The position numbers and the translations under genes are program-made. From NCBI RefSeq assembly GCF_001639725.1, contig NZ_LTAW01000006.1, positions 1-64,000 on the forward strand: a stretch of 64,000 bases of DNA. Direction: 5' to 3'. The DNA is from Marinomonas atlantica. GTDB lineage: Bacteria > Pseudomonadota > Gammaproteobacteria > Pseudomonadales > Marinomonadaceae. Numbering within the stretch: the first letter of the stretch is position 1; every line of letters starts with the position of its first letter. The notes beneath the pieces were generated by a model that made no database searches, had not been told where the DNA came from, and saw only the letters and a program-made list of their open reading frames with translations. Positions 1 through 8,618 of this stretch are shown piece by piece.

Positions 1-3
1 AAA

Positions 4-80
4 GGCTATGTAGCTCAGTTGGTTAGAGCACATCACTCATAATGATGGGGTCACTAGTTCGAATCTAGTCATAGCCACCA
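4..80 (+). tRNA. tRNA-Met (CAT), elongator
   Basis: A 77-nt cloverleaf with an encoded CCA end. The anticodon arm reads CATCA-CTCATAA-TGATG, so the anticodon is CAT. The acceptor stem pairs GGCTATG with CATAGCC. The body closely resembles the E. coli elongator tRNA-Met rather than the initiator. It leads a small tRNA cluster. Confidence 0.96.
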
Positions 81-92
81 ATATTGATGTAT

Positions 93-167
93 TGGGGTAT
101 AGCCAAGCGGTAAGGCAACGGGTTTTGATCTCGTCATGCGTTGGTTCGAATCCAGCTACCCCAGCCA
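93..167 (+). tRNA. tRNA-Gln (TTG), copy 1
   Basis: A 75-nt tRNA with acceptor stem TGGGGTA/TACCCCA, anticodon TTG in a TTTTGAT loop and an encoded GCCA end. It lies 12 nt after tRNA-Met and is probably co-transcribed with it. The sequence is identical to the copy at 223-297. Confidence 0.96.
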
Positions 168-222
168 TCAAGCACTTCCTAAAACATTCAGCTCTACTGG
201 TTAGAACGACTTCTCGTCCTGA

Positions 223-297
223 TGGGGTATAGCCAAGCGGTAAGGCAACGGGTTTTGATCTCGTCATGCGTTGGTTCGAATCCAGCTACCCCAGCCA
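223..297 (+). tRNA. tRNA-Gln (TTG), copy 2
   Basis: A second 75-nt tRNA-Gln, base-for-base identical to the copy at 93-167 and separated from it by a 55-nt spacer. Tandem Met/Gln tRNA operons are common in gammaproteobacteria; the duplication probably raises tRNA-Gln dosage (inference). Confidence 0.96.
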
Positions 298-373
298 TCT
301 AAACTTCTCCTATTAAAGATTCAAATTTCTTCACTATTTAATACTCTTCCTTAGCTTTTTTGATTGGCTTCTA

Positions 374-379
374 TATAAT
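374..379 (+). promoter_or_regulatory. Putative -10 box for the outer-membrane protein gene
   Basis: A perfect TATAAT lies 36 nt upstream of the start codon at 415. No good -35 hexamer is visible at the expected 17-nt spacing, so this is a weak call. The ribosome-binding site is an AAGGGA just before the ATG. Confidence 0.4.
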
Positions 380-414
380 TCACAGAAATCTAAATCAAAA
401 AAGGGATTCCTTTC

Positions 415-1068
415 ATGAAGAAAGCTCTGATTGCCTCTACATTAATTTTAGCAAGCACTGCTCACGCTGATATTTTGGGTCTAACGGCAGAAGTTGGACA
501 ATTTTCACCAGACTTATCATTTGATGGACGTATCAATAATCAATCTGCTAACGTTGATATTGCTGGCGAAGACAACACTTATTACGGCATTGCTTTTGAA
601 CATCCAGTACCGCTTATTCCAAATGTACGCTTACAAGGCTCTTCAATGGAAGGCAAAAGCAACAACGTCGACATGAAAATCGACAGTACAGATTACACAC
701 TTTATTATGAGTTTTTAGACGGTCTTGCTTGGCTTGACCTTGATGCTGGCATTTCAATCCGCGATATGAACATTGATGCTCGCGTAAACAGCAGTGCCAC
801 CTCAGAAAGCGTTGTATTACCAACGGGTTACCTATCGGCTTACTTCACCATCCCAACACTTCCTATTCAAATTGGTGGTGAAATCAAAGCTATTTCTGCT
901 GGTGATTCAAGCATCAGTGATACAACATTTAAAATTAAATACCAATCACCGTTTGTGGTCGGCGTAGAAGGCGGTTACCGCAATGCTAACTTCGATATCA
1001 ACGAAGGCAGCATCGACTCTGAGATCGAATTTGATGGATTCTTCGTAGGTGTCTTTGCGGATTTCTAA
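415..1068 (+). CDS. Predicted outer-membrane beta-barrel protein (TIGR04219-like)
   Basis: The 217-aa protein starts with a typical Sec signal peptide (MKKALIASTLILASTAHA, cleavage near residue 18). The mature part alternates short hydrophobic and polar stretches and ends in phenylalanine (VGVFADF), the usual C-terminal signature of a beta-barrel outer-membrane protein inserted by BAM. Length and layout fit the small TIGR04219 outer-membrane family of marine gammaproteobacteria; that family name is from memory and moderately sure. The substrate, if any, is unknown. The gene is monocistronic, between tRNAs and a bidirectional terminator shared with clpB. The start is supported by an upstream AAGGGA. 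Confidence 0.75.
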   Translation: MKKALIASTLILASTAHADILGLTAEVGQFSPDLSFDGRINNQSANVDIAGEDNTYYGIAFEHPVPLIPNVRLQGSSMEGKSNNVDMKIDSTDYTLYYEFLDGLAWLDLDAGISIRDMNIDARVNSSATSESVVLPTGYLSAYFTIPTLPIQIGGEIKAISAGDSSISDTTFKIKYQSPFVVGVEGGYRNANFDINEGSIDSEIEFDGFFVGVFADF

Positions 1069-1100
1069 ACACTCTTTCTAGCACGTAATGCAAAGACATA

Positions 1101-1130
1101 AAAAAGCCAGCTTAATTAAGCTGGCTTTTT
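1101..1130. terminator. Bidirectional intrinsic terminator
   Basis: A perfect inverted repeat centred on CTTAATTAAG with GCCAGC/GCTGGC arms, flanked by A-runs and T-runs on both sides. It sits between the convergent outer-membrane protein gene and clpB and can serve both strands. Confidence 0.9.
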
Positions 1131-1150
1131 CGTTTCAAGTAATGCGCACT

Positions 1151-3745
1151 TTAAAGTGACTCTTTCAATGCCTCAAATGTCATATCGTCCCCAGCCACAT
1201 CGACTTTTATCAAATCCCCCGCAACAAACTTACCCGCAAGCAATTCATTTGCCAGAGGGTTTTCAATCCATTGTTGAATCGCTCGCTTCAATGGGCGAGC
1301 ACCGTAAATAGGGTCATACCCGACTTCGGCTAGACGCTCCATCGCAGCGTCACTTAAATTCATCGCCATCCCCATTTCAACTAGACGCTCATTAAGATGC
1401 GCTAGCTGGATCTTAGCAATCCCTTTAATTTGCGACTGCATTAATGGGTGGAAGACGACAGTTTCATCAATACGGTTAATGAATTCAGGACGGAAATGCT
1501 GCCCCACCACTTCCATTACCTTACTCTTGATGGCTTGGTACTCTTCATTGCCTCGATATTCCTGAATAACATCTGAACCCAAGTTAGAGGTCATCACAAT
1601 GACCGTATTACGAAAATCGACGGTTCGGCCTTGTCCATCAGTAAGACGTCCATCATCCAAGACCTGCAGAAGAATGCTAAACACATCCGGATGCGCCTTC
1701 TCGACTTCATCCAGCAGCAATACTGAATATGGACGACGACGCACTGCTTCTGTTAAGTAGCCGCCCTCTTCATAGCCAACATAACCTGGCGGCGCACCGA
1801 TCAGACGGGCGACAGAGTGCTTCTCCATAAATTCCGACATATCGACACGCACCATAGCCTGTTCAGTATCGAATAAGAACTTCGCCAACGATTTACACAA
1901 CTCGGTTTTACCCACACCAGTTGGACCAAGGAACAAGAAAGAACCGTTAGGACGATTAGGATCAGCCAAACCTGAACGAGATCGACGCACAGCATTAGAC
2001 ACTGCGTTAACCGCTTCGTTTTGACCGATAACCGATTCATGTAAGGCATCTTCCATGCGTAACAATTTATCACGCTCGCCTTCTAGCATTTTATCTACTG
2101 GAATGCCGGTCCAGCGCGACACGACGGTTGCAATCTCTTCTTCTGTCACACGGTTCTTGAGCAGCTGAGTGACAGCTTCACTCTCTTCTGCAAGGGCCGC
2201 TTTTTCGATTTCGGCTTCCAACATCGGAATGACACCATATTGGAGCTCTGACATTTTCGCCAGATTACCTTGGCGACGAGCTTCCTCCATCTCATGACGA
2301 ACACTTTCAAGCTCTTCTTTTAATTTTTGAGCACCTTGGACTGCTGCCTTTTCTGCATTCCAGATTTCTTCTAAATCTGAGAACTGCTTCTGCAAAGCGT
2401 CTATTTCACCTTCAAGCTCCTCAAGGCGTAGCTTAGAAGCCCTGTCTTTTTCTTTCTTCAGCGCTTCTTTTTCAATTTTCAGTTGAATCAAACGTCGCTC
2501 AAGTCGGTCCATTTCTTCAGGCTTAGAGTCCATCTCCATCCGAATACGACTGGCTGCTTCATCGATAAGGTCAATGGCTTTATCTGGCAACTGACGGTCT
2601 GTTATGTAGCGCTGCGATAGCTTAGCTGCAGCAATGATCGCAGAATCTGTGATATCGACACCATGATGCACCTCATAGCGCTCTTTTAAACCACGTAAAA
2701 TAGCAATCGAATCAAGTACACTAGGCTCTTCAACCAGCACTTTTTGGAAACGACGTTCTAAGGCAGCATCTTTCTCGATGAATTGGCGATATTCATTAAG
2801 TGTCGTTGCACCCACACAGTGCAGCTCACCTCGGGCTAATGCGGGCTTCAGCATATTTCCAGCGTCCATTGAGCCTTCCGATTTACCAGCGCCAACCATC
2901 GTGTGAATTTCATCGATAAACAGAATGATTTGACCTTCCTGTTTAGACAGTTCATTCAACACACCTTTTAGGCGCTCTTCAAACTCACCTCGATACTTGG
3001 CGCCTGCAATCAAAGCAGCCATATCCAAAGACAACACACGTTTATTCTTTAATCCTTCCGGCACCTCACCATTAATGATTCGCTGAGCCAATCCTTCAAC
3101 GATAGCAGTTTTACCCACGCCAGGTTCACCAATAAGCACTGGGTTATTTTTCCGGCGACGCTGTAGCACTTGAACTGTACGACGAATTTCATCATCACGG
3201 CCAATAACAGGATCCAACTTACCTTCCGCAGCGCGCGCCGTTAAATCTACCGTATATTTATCCAATGACTGCCTATTCTCTTCAGCATTAGGGTCGTTTA
3301 CCGCATCACCACCACGTACAGAATCCACTACGGAGGCGATATCAGCTTTCGTTACGCCGGTTGCTTTTAATGCTTTCGTTACATCGTCTTTGCCATCAAA
3401 TATGGCCAGTAGCAGTAACTCAGACGAGATATATTGATCTTTGCGCTTCTGAGCCTCTTTATCCGCTAAGTTTAATAAACGCCCCAGCTCTGGTGACATT
3501 TGAACATTGCCATCGTGATTATTCACTTTTGGCATACGCTCTAAAATGGCATTGAGTTCCTCTCGAAACTTGGCAACATTAACACCCGCCTGCTGCAAAA
3601 TAGGACGCGTTCCACCACCTTGTTGATCCAATAAGGCCATTAATAAATGGGCCGATTCAATATATGAATGGTCGTGTCCTAGCGCCACAGACTGCGCGTC
3701 TGAAAGAGCTACTTGTAATTTACTGGTTAATCTATCAATTCGCAT
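1151..3745 (-). CDS. clpB: ATP-dependent disaggregase ClpB
   Basis: The 864-aa protein has the full-length ClpB plan: an N-terminal Clp repeat domain (about 1-145), AAA1 with Walker A GEPGVGKT near residue 205, a long coiled-coil middle domain (about 405-530) and AAA2 with Walker A GPTGVGKT near 605. ClpB works with DnaK/DnaJ to pull polypeptides out of aggregates in the cytoplasm. The middle domain and absence of a ClpP-binding loop separate it from ClpA/ClpC. The start is set by a strong GGAGG 7 nt upstream. A good promoter lies just upstream (3790-3817), so it can be expressed independently of pgeF, which precedes it on the same strand. Confidence 0.98.
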   Translation of the reverse strand: MRIDRLTSKLQVALSDAQSVALGHDHSYIESAHLLMALLDQQGGGTRPILQQAGVNVAKFREELNAILERMPKVNNHDGNVQMSPELGRLLNLADKEAQKRKDQYISSELLLLAIFDGKDDVTKALKATGVTKADIASVVDSVRGGDAVNDPNAEENRQSLDKYTVDLTARAAEGKLDPVIGRDDEIRRTVQVLQRRRKNNPVLIGEPGVGKTAIVEGLAQRIINGEVPEGLKNKRVLSLDMAALIAGAKYRGEFEERLKGVLNELSKQEGQIILFIDEIHTMVGAGKSEGSMDAGNMLKPALARGELHCVGATTLNEYRQFIEKDAALERRFQKVLVEEPSVLDSIAILRGLKERYEVHHGVDITDSAIIAAAKLSQRYITDRQLPDKAIDLIDEAASRIRMEMDSKPEEMDRLERRLIQLKIEKEALKKEKDRASKLRLEELEGEIDALQKQFSDLEEIWNAEKAAVQGAQKLKEELESVRHEMEEARRQGNLAKMSELQYGVIPMLEAEIEKAALAEESEAVTQLLKNRVTEEEIATVVSRWTGIPVDKMLEGERDKLLRMEDALHESVIGQNEAVNAVSNAVRRSRSGLADPNRPNGSFLFLGPTGVGKTELCKSLAKFLFDTEQAMVRVDMSEFMEKHSVARLIGAPPGYVGYEEGGYLTEAVRRRPYSVLLLDEVEKAHPDVFSILLQVLDDGRLTDGQGRTVDFRNTVIVMTSNLGSDVIQEYRGNEEYQAIKSKVMEVVGQHFRPEFINRIDETVVFHPLMQSQIKGIAKIQLAHLNERLVEMGMAMNLSDAAMERLAEVGYDPIYGARPLKRAIQQWIENPLANELLAGKFVAGDLIKVDVAGDDMTFEALKESL

Positions 3746-3789
3746 ATTGACCTCCGAGGAATCGACAACAAAATTTAGCTTCTGATTGC

Positions 3790-3817
3790 TTTATAGGATC
3801 AGTATTTTGCTTTTCAA
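3790..3817 (-). promoter_or_regulatory. Promoter of clpB (TTGAAA-16-TATAAA)
   Basis: Read on the minus strand, TTGAAA (3817-3812) and TATAAA (3795-3790) are separated by 16 nt, 45 nt upstream of the clpB start. The same region reads TTGAAA-N14-CCTATA, which partly fits a sigma-32 promoter (TTGAAA then CCCCAT). A heat-shock role is inferred; the bases alone fit sigma-70 at least as well. Confidence 0.6.
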
Positions 3818-3824
3818 TGGCGCA

Positions 3825-3842
3825 GTGTCATTTTTTTGACAC
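3825..3842. repeat. Inverted repeat GTGTCA-N6-TGACAC upstream of clpB
   Basis: Perfect 6-bp arms around a T6 spacer, ending 7 nt before the pgeF stop codon and just upstream of the clpB -35 box. No T-tract follows on the clpB strand, so it does not look like a terminator. It could be a dimeric regulator site; no regulator is identified. Confidence 0.4.
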
Positions 3843-3848
3843 CTATCA

Positions 3849-4580
3849 TCATTCTTGCCAAATAAGTGAGGCCATTCGCCCTGTAACGCCATCTCTGCGA
3901 TAGGAATAAAAACGCTCAACATCACTGAAGGTACAAAATTCCCCACCGTATATATTGCAACAGCCCAGACTCGACAAACGCTGCCGAGCAATCGAATACA
4001 GATCACCTAACCACTTCCCATCGTGACTACTGGGCTTAAAAGCCAGCTCTGCCTTAGGATCAACAGCCATGAACGCACTGCGAACTTCTGGGCCAACCTC
4101 AAATGCATCCGGACCAATAGCAGGACCAAACCAAACCACAACATCTTGAGGATTGGAAAACTTCTTCAGCGTCTCTTCCAACACACCATCGCACAAGCCA
4201 CGCCAACCTGCATGAGCGGCAGCCACTTGCAATGTATTAGGGTCACAAAACAAAACAGGCAAACAATCTGCTGTTAACACTGCGCAGACGGTATCCGCTT
4301 GGTTCGTGTAACACGCATCGGCATTACGATCTTTTTCCGAAGAAGGAAGCTCTAAAACAAAGGTGCTGTGAGTTTGGTTAAGCCATTGAATGTCGCCGGG
4401 ATAACATGCCAATGTTTTCAGCAAAAGACGATTGCTCATAACGTCTTGCATCACATCACCAACGTGCCCTCCCATATTAAAACTGTCATAAGGCTGCTGA
4501 CTGACACCACCAATACGAGTAGATACAAACGCTTTGATATTACTCGGCACAGGCCAATTAGGGGTAATGATTGAGTCCAT
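3849..4580 (-). CDS. pgeF: Peptidoglycan editing factor / purine nucleosidase-like PgeF (YfiH family)
   Basis: The 243-aa protein belongs to the DUF152/YfiH (multicopper polyphenol oxidoreductase, laccase-like) family. Visible family motifs are WLNQTHS, ADCLPVLFCD, AAAHAGWRGL and FGPAIGPDAFEVG, which include the metal/active-site His and Cys residues. In E. coli YfiH removes wrongly incorporated serine from peptidoglycan stems; other members act as purine nucleoside phosphorylases or adenosine deaminases. It follows rluD, the conserved rluD-yfiH-clpB order of gammaproteobacteria, 60 nt downstream and behind a hairpin. Assignment to the family is certain; the physiological substrate here is not. 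Confidence 0.92.
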   Translation of the reverse strand: MDSIITPNWPVPSNIKAFVSTRIGGVSQQPYDSFNMGGHVGDVMQDVMSNRLLLKTLACYPGDIQWLNQTHSTFVLELPSSEKDRNADACYTNQADTVCAVLTADCLPVLFCDPNTLQVAAAHAGWRGLCDGVLEETLKKFSNPQDVVVWFGPAIGPDAFEVGPEVRSAFMAVDPKAELAFKPSSHDGKWLGDLYSIARQRLSSLGCCNIYGGEFCTFSDVERFYSYRRDGVTGRMASLIWQE

Positions 4581-4593
4581 GTTATTTCCACCT

Positions 4594-4620
4594 AAGAAAA
4601 AGGCAGCTAAGCGCTGCCTT
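4594..4620 (-). terminator. Hairpin with T-tract between rluD and pgeF
   Basis: On the minus strand 8-bp arms (AAGGCAGC/GCTGCCTT) with a 5-nt loop are followed by TTTTTCTT. It would end or attenuate rluD transcription before pgeF, whose ribosome-binding site (TAGGTGG) lies directly downstream. Confidence 0.75.
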
Positions 4621-4640
4621 TGGAATATTTTTTGATCGGG

Positions 4641-5618
4641 TTACATGTAGTGGTTCTCACCACCGTTATGCAAATCTGCTTCAAGTACTTCTAAGATTTC
4701 AAGCATATCGTCCGGTAAATCTATCTCCCACTCCATCCACTGACCTGTAGCAGGATGAGCCAACTCGAGCTTTTTCGCATGCAAAGCCTGTCGACGAAAC
4801 CCTCTAAGCGCATCTTGAAGTTCAGGAGAACAGCCCTTTGGCATTTTCAGTCGACCAGCATACTGCGGGTCACCTACCAGCGGATACTGAATGAAAGCCA
4901 TATGTACACGTATTTGATGCGTACGCCCCGTTTCTAACTTCAAACGGATATGCGTGTGGTTATTGTAGCGTTTAACTAGGCGGTAATGAGTGATCGCCTC
5001 TTTTCCATTCACAGGCTCGACCGCCATTTTTTGACGGTTATGTGGATGACGGCCAATCGGTTCATCAACTGCACCACCACCGGTCATAGCGCCAATAGCG
5101 ATGGCTTCGTATTCACGTCCCATGCTTCGATCTTGCAGCTGAGCAACGAGATCCGTTTGCGCCTGAAGCGTTTTCGCTACTACCATCAAGCCAGTGGTCT
5201 CTTTATCAAGACGATGCACAATACCTGCTCGGGGTACAGTGGCTGTTTCCGGAGCATGATGCAAAATAGCATTTAACAATGTCCCGTCATGATGCCCCGC
5301 CGCTGGGTGTACAACAATCCCTGCTGGCTTGTTGATGATTAAAATATCATCGTCTTCATAAACGATGTTTAGTGGGATTTCTTGAGCGTTATGTACTACC
5401 TGCTCTTCCAATTCCACACTTAATGTGATTTTCTCACCACCAAAGAGTTTCTCTTTTGGCTTAGTCTGTTTACCATCAACCAGAAGTACTCCATCTTTGA
5501 TCCAACTTTGGATTCTAGAACGTGAGTAATCTGAAAATAATTCGGTAGCAATTTGATCAAATCGCTGTCCTGAGAAATCCAATGCAACTTGGGCTTCTTT
5601 TACAATGCGCTCTGCCAT
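4641..5618 (-). CDS. rluD: 23S rRNA pseudouridine synthase RluD
   Basis: The 325-aa protein has an N-terminal S4 RNA-binding domain (about 17-80) and an RsuA/RluA catalytic domain with the signature GIVHRLDKETTGLMV, whose aspartate is the catalytic residue. RluD makes pseudouridines 1911, 1915 and 1917 in helix 69 of 23S rRNA. The assignment as RluD rather than RluC/RluA rests on the S4 domain, the length and the position divergent from bamD and upstream of pgeF-clpB, an arrangement conserved across gammaproteobacteria. Confidence 0.95.
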   Translation of the reverse strand: MAERIVKEAQVALDFSGQRFDQIATELFSDYSRSRIQSWIKDGVLLVDGKQTKPKEKLFGGEKITLSVELEEQVVHNAQEIPLNIVYEDDDILIINKPAGIVVHPAAGHHDGTLLNAILHHAPETATVPRAGIVHRLDKETTGLMVVAKTLQAQTDLVAQLQDRSMGREYEAIAIGAMTGGGAVDEPIGRHPHNRQKMAVEPVNGKEAITHYRLVKRYNNHTHIRLKLETGRTHQIRVHMAFIQYPLVGDPQYAGRLKMPKGCSPELQDALRGFRRQALHAKKLELAHPATGQWMEWEIDLPDDMLEILEVLEADLHNGGENHYM

Positions 5619-5725
5619 ACAATAAACTTTCTATGCTCGATGCTGCGTCATCGTGACGCGAAATATGCCAATCGCATAGCAATTTTTCAAAATGCTATGC
5701 CTCTTTTACTAGGGTTGTATTATAC

Positions 5726-6571
5726 ATGGGATTTAATAAGACATTGTCACGAATTCTGACAATTGCTGGCTTTTACACCGCTTTGACGGCCTGTTCAGCC
5801 AATCAACCAACTGTAGAACCTGATTTACCGGAGAAAGAATATTTCCGTCTTGCTCAAGAGGCACTAGATAACAATCTTCCAACGACTGCGGCAGAGCAGC
5901 TGAAAGAACTTGAAACGCGCTATCCATTTGGCGAATACTCGATTCCAGCACGTTTAGATTTAATCTATGCTCAGTTTGAAGCGGGGAATTTTGCTGCTGC
6001 GCACGCCACTGCAGACCGTTTTATCAAAAACTATCCTGACAATCATGCCATTGATTACGCCTACTATATGCGAGGCCTGTCAACTTACAAAGGTGCCGAA
6101 ACGTTTTTAGGCCGCTATTTGGACTTAAATCCTGCCGAACGAGATACCACGGAGTTCGACAAAGCGTTTAGTGAGTTTGCAGACTTTTTACGTCGTTATC
6201 CATACAGTGAGTTTGCACCGGATGCGAAAGCGCGCATGGTGTATTTGCGTAATCTAATCGCCGAACATGAAGTCTCCATTGCGCATTATTACTTCAAACG
6301 CAAAGCGCCGATGTCAGCATTGCGCCGTGCTCAAGAAGTCGTGAAAAGCTACCCTTCTACGCCAGCAGTAGAAGAGGCATTAGCAATCACCATACAAGCC
6401 TATATCGACCTTGGGTTGTACAACGAAGCAAAACAGAATTTATCTGTATTAGCTAATAGCTTCTCGGACAGCAAGCATCTAAATGAAGATAATAAGTTCA
6501 TTCCATTTGAACTACCGCGTGAAGCTGATCCGGATACACTTTACTGGGTAAGTTTAGGATTAATTGAATAA
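5726..6571 (+). CDS. bamD: Outer-membrane assembly lipoprotein BamD
   Basis: The 281-aa protein has a lipoprotein signal ending in a lipobox (LTAC, Cys at residue 23) followed by TPR repeats beginning at YFRLAQEALDN. BamD is the essential lipoprotein of the BAM complex that binds BamA and folds beta-barrel proteins into the outer membrane. The motif region LIYAQFEAGNFAAAHATADRFIKNYPDNHAIDYAYYMRGL is characteristic, though quoted here only by its ends: LIYAQ at about 73 and YMRGL at about 112. It is divergent from rluD (about 107-bp shared promoter region) and ends at a strong terminator. Somewhat longer than E. coli BamD (245 aa). Confidence 0.95.
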   Translation: MGFNKTLSRILTIAGFYTALTACSANQPTVEPDLPEKEYFRLAQEALDNNLPTTAAEQLKELETRYPFGEYSIPARLDLIYAQFEAGNFAAAHATADRFIKNYPDNHAIDYAYYMRGLSTYKGAETFLGRYLDLNPAERDTTEFDKAFSEFADFLRRYPYSEFAPDAKARMVYLRNLIAEHEVSIAHYYFKRKAPMSALRRAQEVVKSYPSTPAVEEALAITIQAYIDLGLYNEAKQNLSVLANSFSDSKHLNEDNKFIPFELPREADPDTLYWVSLGLIE

Positions 6572-6590
6572 TTCCAGATAAGGCACAATC

Positions 6591-6622
6591 AAAAAAGCCA
6601 AGCAAAACTGCTTGGCTTTTTT
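6591..6622. terminator. Bidirectional intrinsic terminator
   Basis: Arms AAAAAAGCCAAGC and GCTTGGCTTTTTT around a 6-nt loop, between the convergent bamD and csp genes. Confidence 0.92.
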
Positions 6623-6636
6623 GGTTCTATGCCAGA

Positions 6637-6849
6637 TCAAACAATCGTGACATTCTCAGCTTGAGGACCTTTCTGGCCTTGAGTAACTTCGAAGGTGACT
6701 TTTTGGCCTTCTTGCAAAGTACGGCGACCAGTTCCATTAATTGCACGAAAATGAACGAATACATCTGCACCGCTATCGCGCTCAATAAAACCAAAACCTT
6801 TCTCATCGTTGAACCATTTAACGATACCGGATACCAATTGATCTGACAT
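6637..6849 (-). CDS. Cold-shock domain protein (CspA family), copy 1
   Basis: The 70-aa protein is a single OB-fold cold-shock domain with both nucleic-acid binding motifs, [12 protein letters not shown] (RNP1) and DVFVHF (RNP2). CspA-family proteins bind single-stranded RNA/DNA and act as RNA chaperones. I chose the ATG at 6849 (MSDQLV...) because AGAGGT lies 7 nt upstream and the family normally starts there; a longer in-frame reading to 6876 is unlikely. A paralogue lies at 12911-13120. Which Csp it corresponds to cannot be told from sequence. Confidence 0.95.
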   Translation of the reverse strand: MSDQLVSGIVKWFNDEKGFGFIERDSGADVFVHFRAINGTGRRTLQEGQKVTFEVTQGQKGPQAENVTIV

Positions 6850-6920
6850 AACAACCTCTTTTACGCTAACTACCACGAAGCGGTAGTTTGTTAAACTTTT
6901 TCATCTTGTTATTCACAAGA
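6850..6920 (-). promoter_or_regulatory. Structured 5' leader of the first csp gene
   Basis: Two inverted repeats lie just upstream of the csp start: AACTACC/GGTAGTT (6868-6874 with 6882-6888) and TCTTGT/ACAAGA (6904-6909 with 6915-6920). Csp mRNAs often carry long, structured, temperature-responsive leaders; such a role here is inference. The promoter itself was not located. Confidence 0.4.
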
Positions 6921-7195
6921 CAATGTTCCTTTGCACTGCCTCAACAGCTTTTTATTAAGGCTATTTTTAAGCAGCACTTCGATAATAAGTTGACTGTGAA
7001 GAAATATAAACCCTGAATTCACACAAATAGTGCACACTAAAATCAACCATCACCAACTTCTATACTGACAATATCCTAGCTCTGCTTCTTGATAATTGAT
7101 TGACAGTAATAACAAAACTTTCAACAACAGGCCGCACCAAAACAAACCAAACAAAAGCACCAGCATATAACACGGCACCAAATAAACGCACTTCA
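6921..7195. other. Intergenic region upstream of amt
   Basis: No gene is visible. This AT-rich stretch contains several GCAC(C)A half-sites (near 7033, 7135, 7156 and 7176) resembling halves of NtrC boxes; the half-sites are short and could be chance. Confidence 0.35.
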
Positions 7196-7210
7196 GGCAC
7201 ATTTTTTGCT
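7196..7210 (+). promoter_or_regulatory. Sigma-54 (RpoN) promoter of the ammonium transporter gene
   Basis: GGCAC-N5-TTGCT gives the -24 GG (7196-7197) and -12 GC (7208-7209) exactly 12 nt apart, matching the sigma-54 consensus GGCAC-N5-TTGCW. Transcription should start near 7221, leaving a leader of about 105 nt. Amt genes are classic NtrC/sigma-54 targets under nitrogen limitation. Confidence 0.8.
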
Positions 7211-7287
7211 TAATAAAAAGCCATTAAGGAAAGGACACCTCAAAGCACACCTTCAACGAACCATATGAAGGCAGATAAAAAACAAAC

Positions 7288-7304
7288 AACACCATATTGG
7301 TGCA
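7288..7304. promoter_or_regulatory. NtrC-like binding site
   Basis: The 17-mer AACACCATATTGGTGCA matches 15 of 17 positions of the NtrC box TGCACYAWAWTGGTGCA. It lies downstream of the predicted transcription start and upstream of the start codon, unlike the usual upstream enhancer, so its role is uncertain. Confidence 0.5.
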
Positions 7305-7326
7305 AAAATCTCATTTAGGAGTGCAT

Positions 7327-8538
7327 GTGGAACAGATTAACAGTGCAGTCGAAACATTAGTTTCTAGCTCAAACACCTTATTTATATTACTCGGTGCCAT
7401 CATGGTTTTTGCCATGCATGCAGGATTTGCATTCTTAGAAGTAGGTACTGTTCGCCACAAAAACCAAGTAAACGCTTTAGTGAAAATCATGACTGATTTT
7501 GCGGTTTCTGCTCTCGTTTACTTCTTTATCGGTTACCAAATTGCCTATGGTGTTACCTTCTTTGATAGTGCAGAAGTTTTATCGCAAAACAATGGCTATG
7601 AGTTAGTGAAGTTTTTCTTTCTAATGACCTTTGCTGCCGCAATACCCGCGATTATCTCAGGCGGAGTCGCTGAACGTGCCAAATTTTATCCAATGCTTAT
7701 CTCAGCGGCCTTTATTGTTGGTATCGTTTACCCTTTCTTTGAAGGGATTATCTGGAATGGCAATTACGGTTTCCAAAGCTGGCTAGAAAGCACTTTTGGG
7801 GCCGCATTTCATGATTTTGCTGGCTCTATCGTAGTACACGGCGTAGGTGGTTGGGTTGCCTTGGCAGCAGTTATTTTACTTGGCACCCGTAACGGACGTT
7901 TTCGCCAAGGCCGATTAGTTGCTTTCGCCCCCTCAAATATCCCATTTCTTGCATTGGGTGCTTGGATTCTATGCATTGGATGGTTTGGTTTTAATGTTAT
8001 GTCTGCTCAGACCTTAGATGGTGTTAGTGGACTGGTGGCCGTCAATTCATTAATGGCCATGGTTGGTGGCGTTATTACGGCGATGCTTATTGGCAAGAAT
8101 GACCCAGGCTTTATCCATAACGGCCCATTAGCAGGGCTTGTCGCAGTATGCGCTGGCTCAGATATTATGCATCCAATTGGCGCTTTGATGACCGGAGCTG
8201 TGGCTGGTGCACTGTTCACTATTTTGTTTACTTGGATCCAGCAAAAACTTCACTCTGTTGATGACGTTCTTGGGGTATGGCCTCTTCACGGCGTGTGTGG
8301 TGCATGGGGAGCAATCGCGGCCGGTATTTTCGGTAGCACGTCTTTCGGTGGCCTTGGCGGTGTAAGTTTTATGGCTCAGCTGGTCGGCACATTTGCAGGT
8401 ATAACCATCGCTTTAGTTGGAGGCTTCGCAGTATATGGCGCAACAAAAGCCATCTCGGGGCTACGCCTAACCGAAGAGGATGAATTTAATGGCGCTGATT
8501 TGAGTATTCATAGAATTGGTTCTACAGGAAAAGAATAA
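7327..8538 (+). CDS. Ammonium transporter (Amt/MEP/Rh family)
   Basis: About 403 aa with 11 hydrophobic segments. Typical Amt signatures are GFAFLEVGTVRHKNQVNAL near the N-terminus, the inner twin-His residues in the segments DFAGSIVVHGVGG and WPLHGVCGAWG, and GSDIMHPIGALM. The protein conducts ammonium across the inner membrane. I chose the GTG at 7327 because a good AGGAG lies 5 nt upstream; an upstream in-frame TTG at 7297 has none. It stands alone: no glnK lies beside it, unlike the common glnK-amtB pair. The sigma-54 promoter at 7196-7210 predicts nitrogen control. The gene ends at a strong hairpin. Confidence 0.95.
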   Translation: MEQINSAVETLVSSSNTLFILLGAIMVFAMHAGFAFLEVGTVRHKNQVNALVKIMTDFAVSALVYFFIGYQIAYGVTFFDSAEVLSQNNGYELVKFFFLMTFAAAIPAIISGGVAERAKFYPMLISAAFIVGIVYPFFEGIIWNGNYGFQSWLESTFGAAFHDFAGSIVVHGVGGWVALAAVILLGTRNGRFRQGRLVAFAPSNIPFLALGAWILCIGWFGFNVMSAQTLDGVSGLVAVNSLMAMVGGVITAMLIGKNDPGFIHNGPLAGLVAVCAGSDIMHPIGALMTGAVAGALFTILFTWIQQKLHSVDDVLGVWPLHGVCGAWGAIAAGIFGSTSFGGLGGVSFMAQLVGTFAGITIALVGGFAVYGATKAISGLRLTEEDEFNGADLSIHRIGSTGKE

Positions 8539-8544
8539 CACGTT

Positions 8545-8573
8545 AGATTGGGGCGCTATAGGCGCCCCAATCT
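8545..8573 (+). terminator. Strong hairpin after amt
   Basis: Perfect 12-bp GC-rich arms (AGATTGGGGCGC/GCGCCCCAATCT) with a 5-nt loop 6 nt after the stop codon. No T-tract follows, so it may stabilise the mRNA end or act with other factors rather than be a classic intrinsic terminator. Confidence 0.65.
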
Positions 8574-8618
8574 GCATTTGCTACTATGAACACCCCTCAA
8601 AACCACTCTATACTTACT

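Noticed and set aside
37..267. A 76-codon minus-strand reading frame across the tRNA cluster
   Set aside because: It lies antisense to tRNA-Met and the two tRNA-Gln genes and exists only because the tRNA sequences are repeated; no ribosome-binding site.
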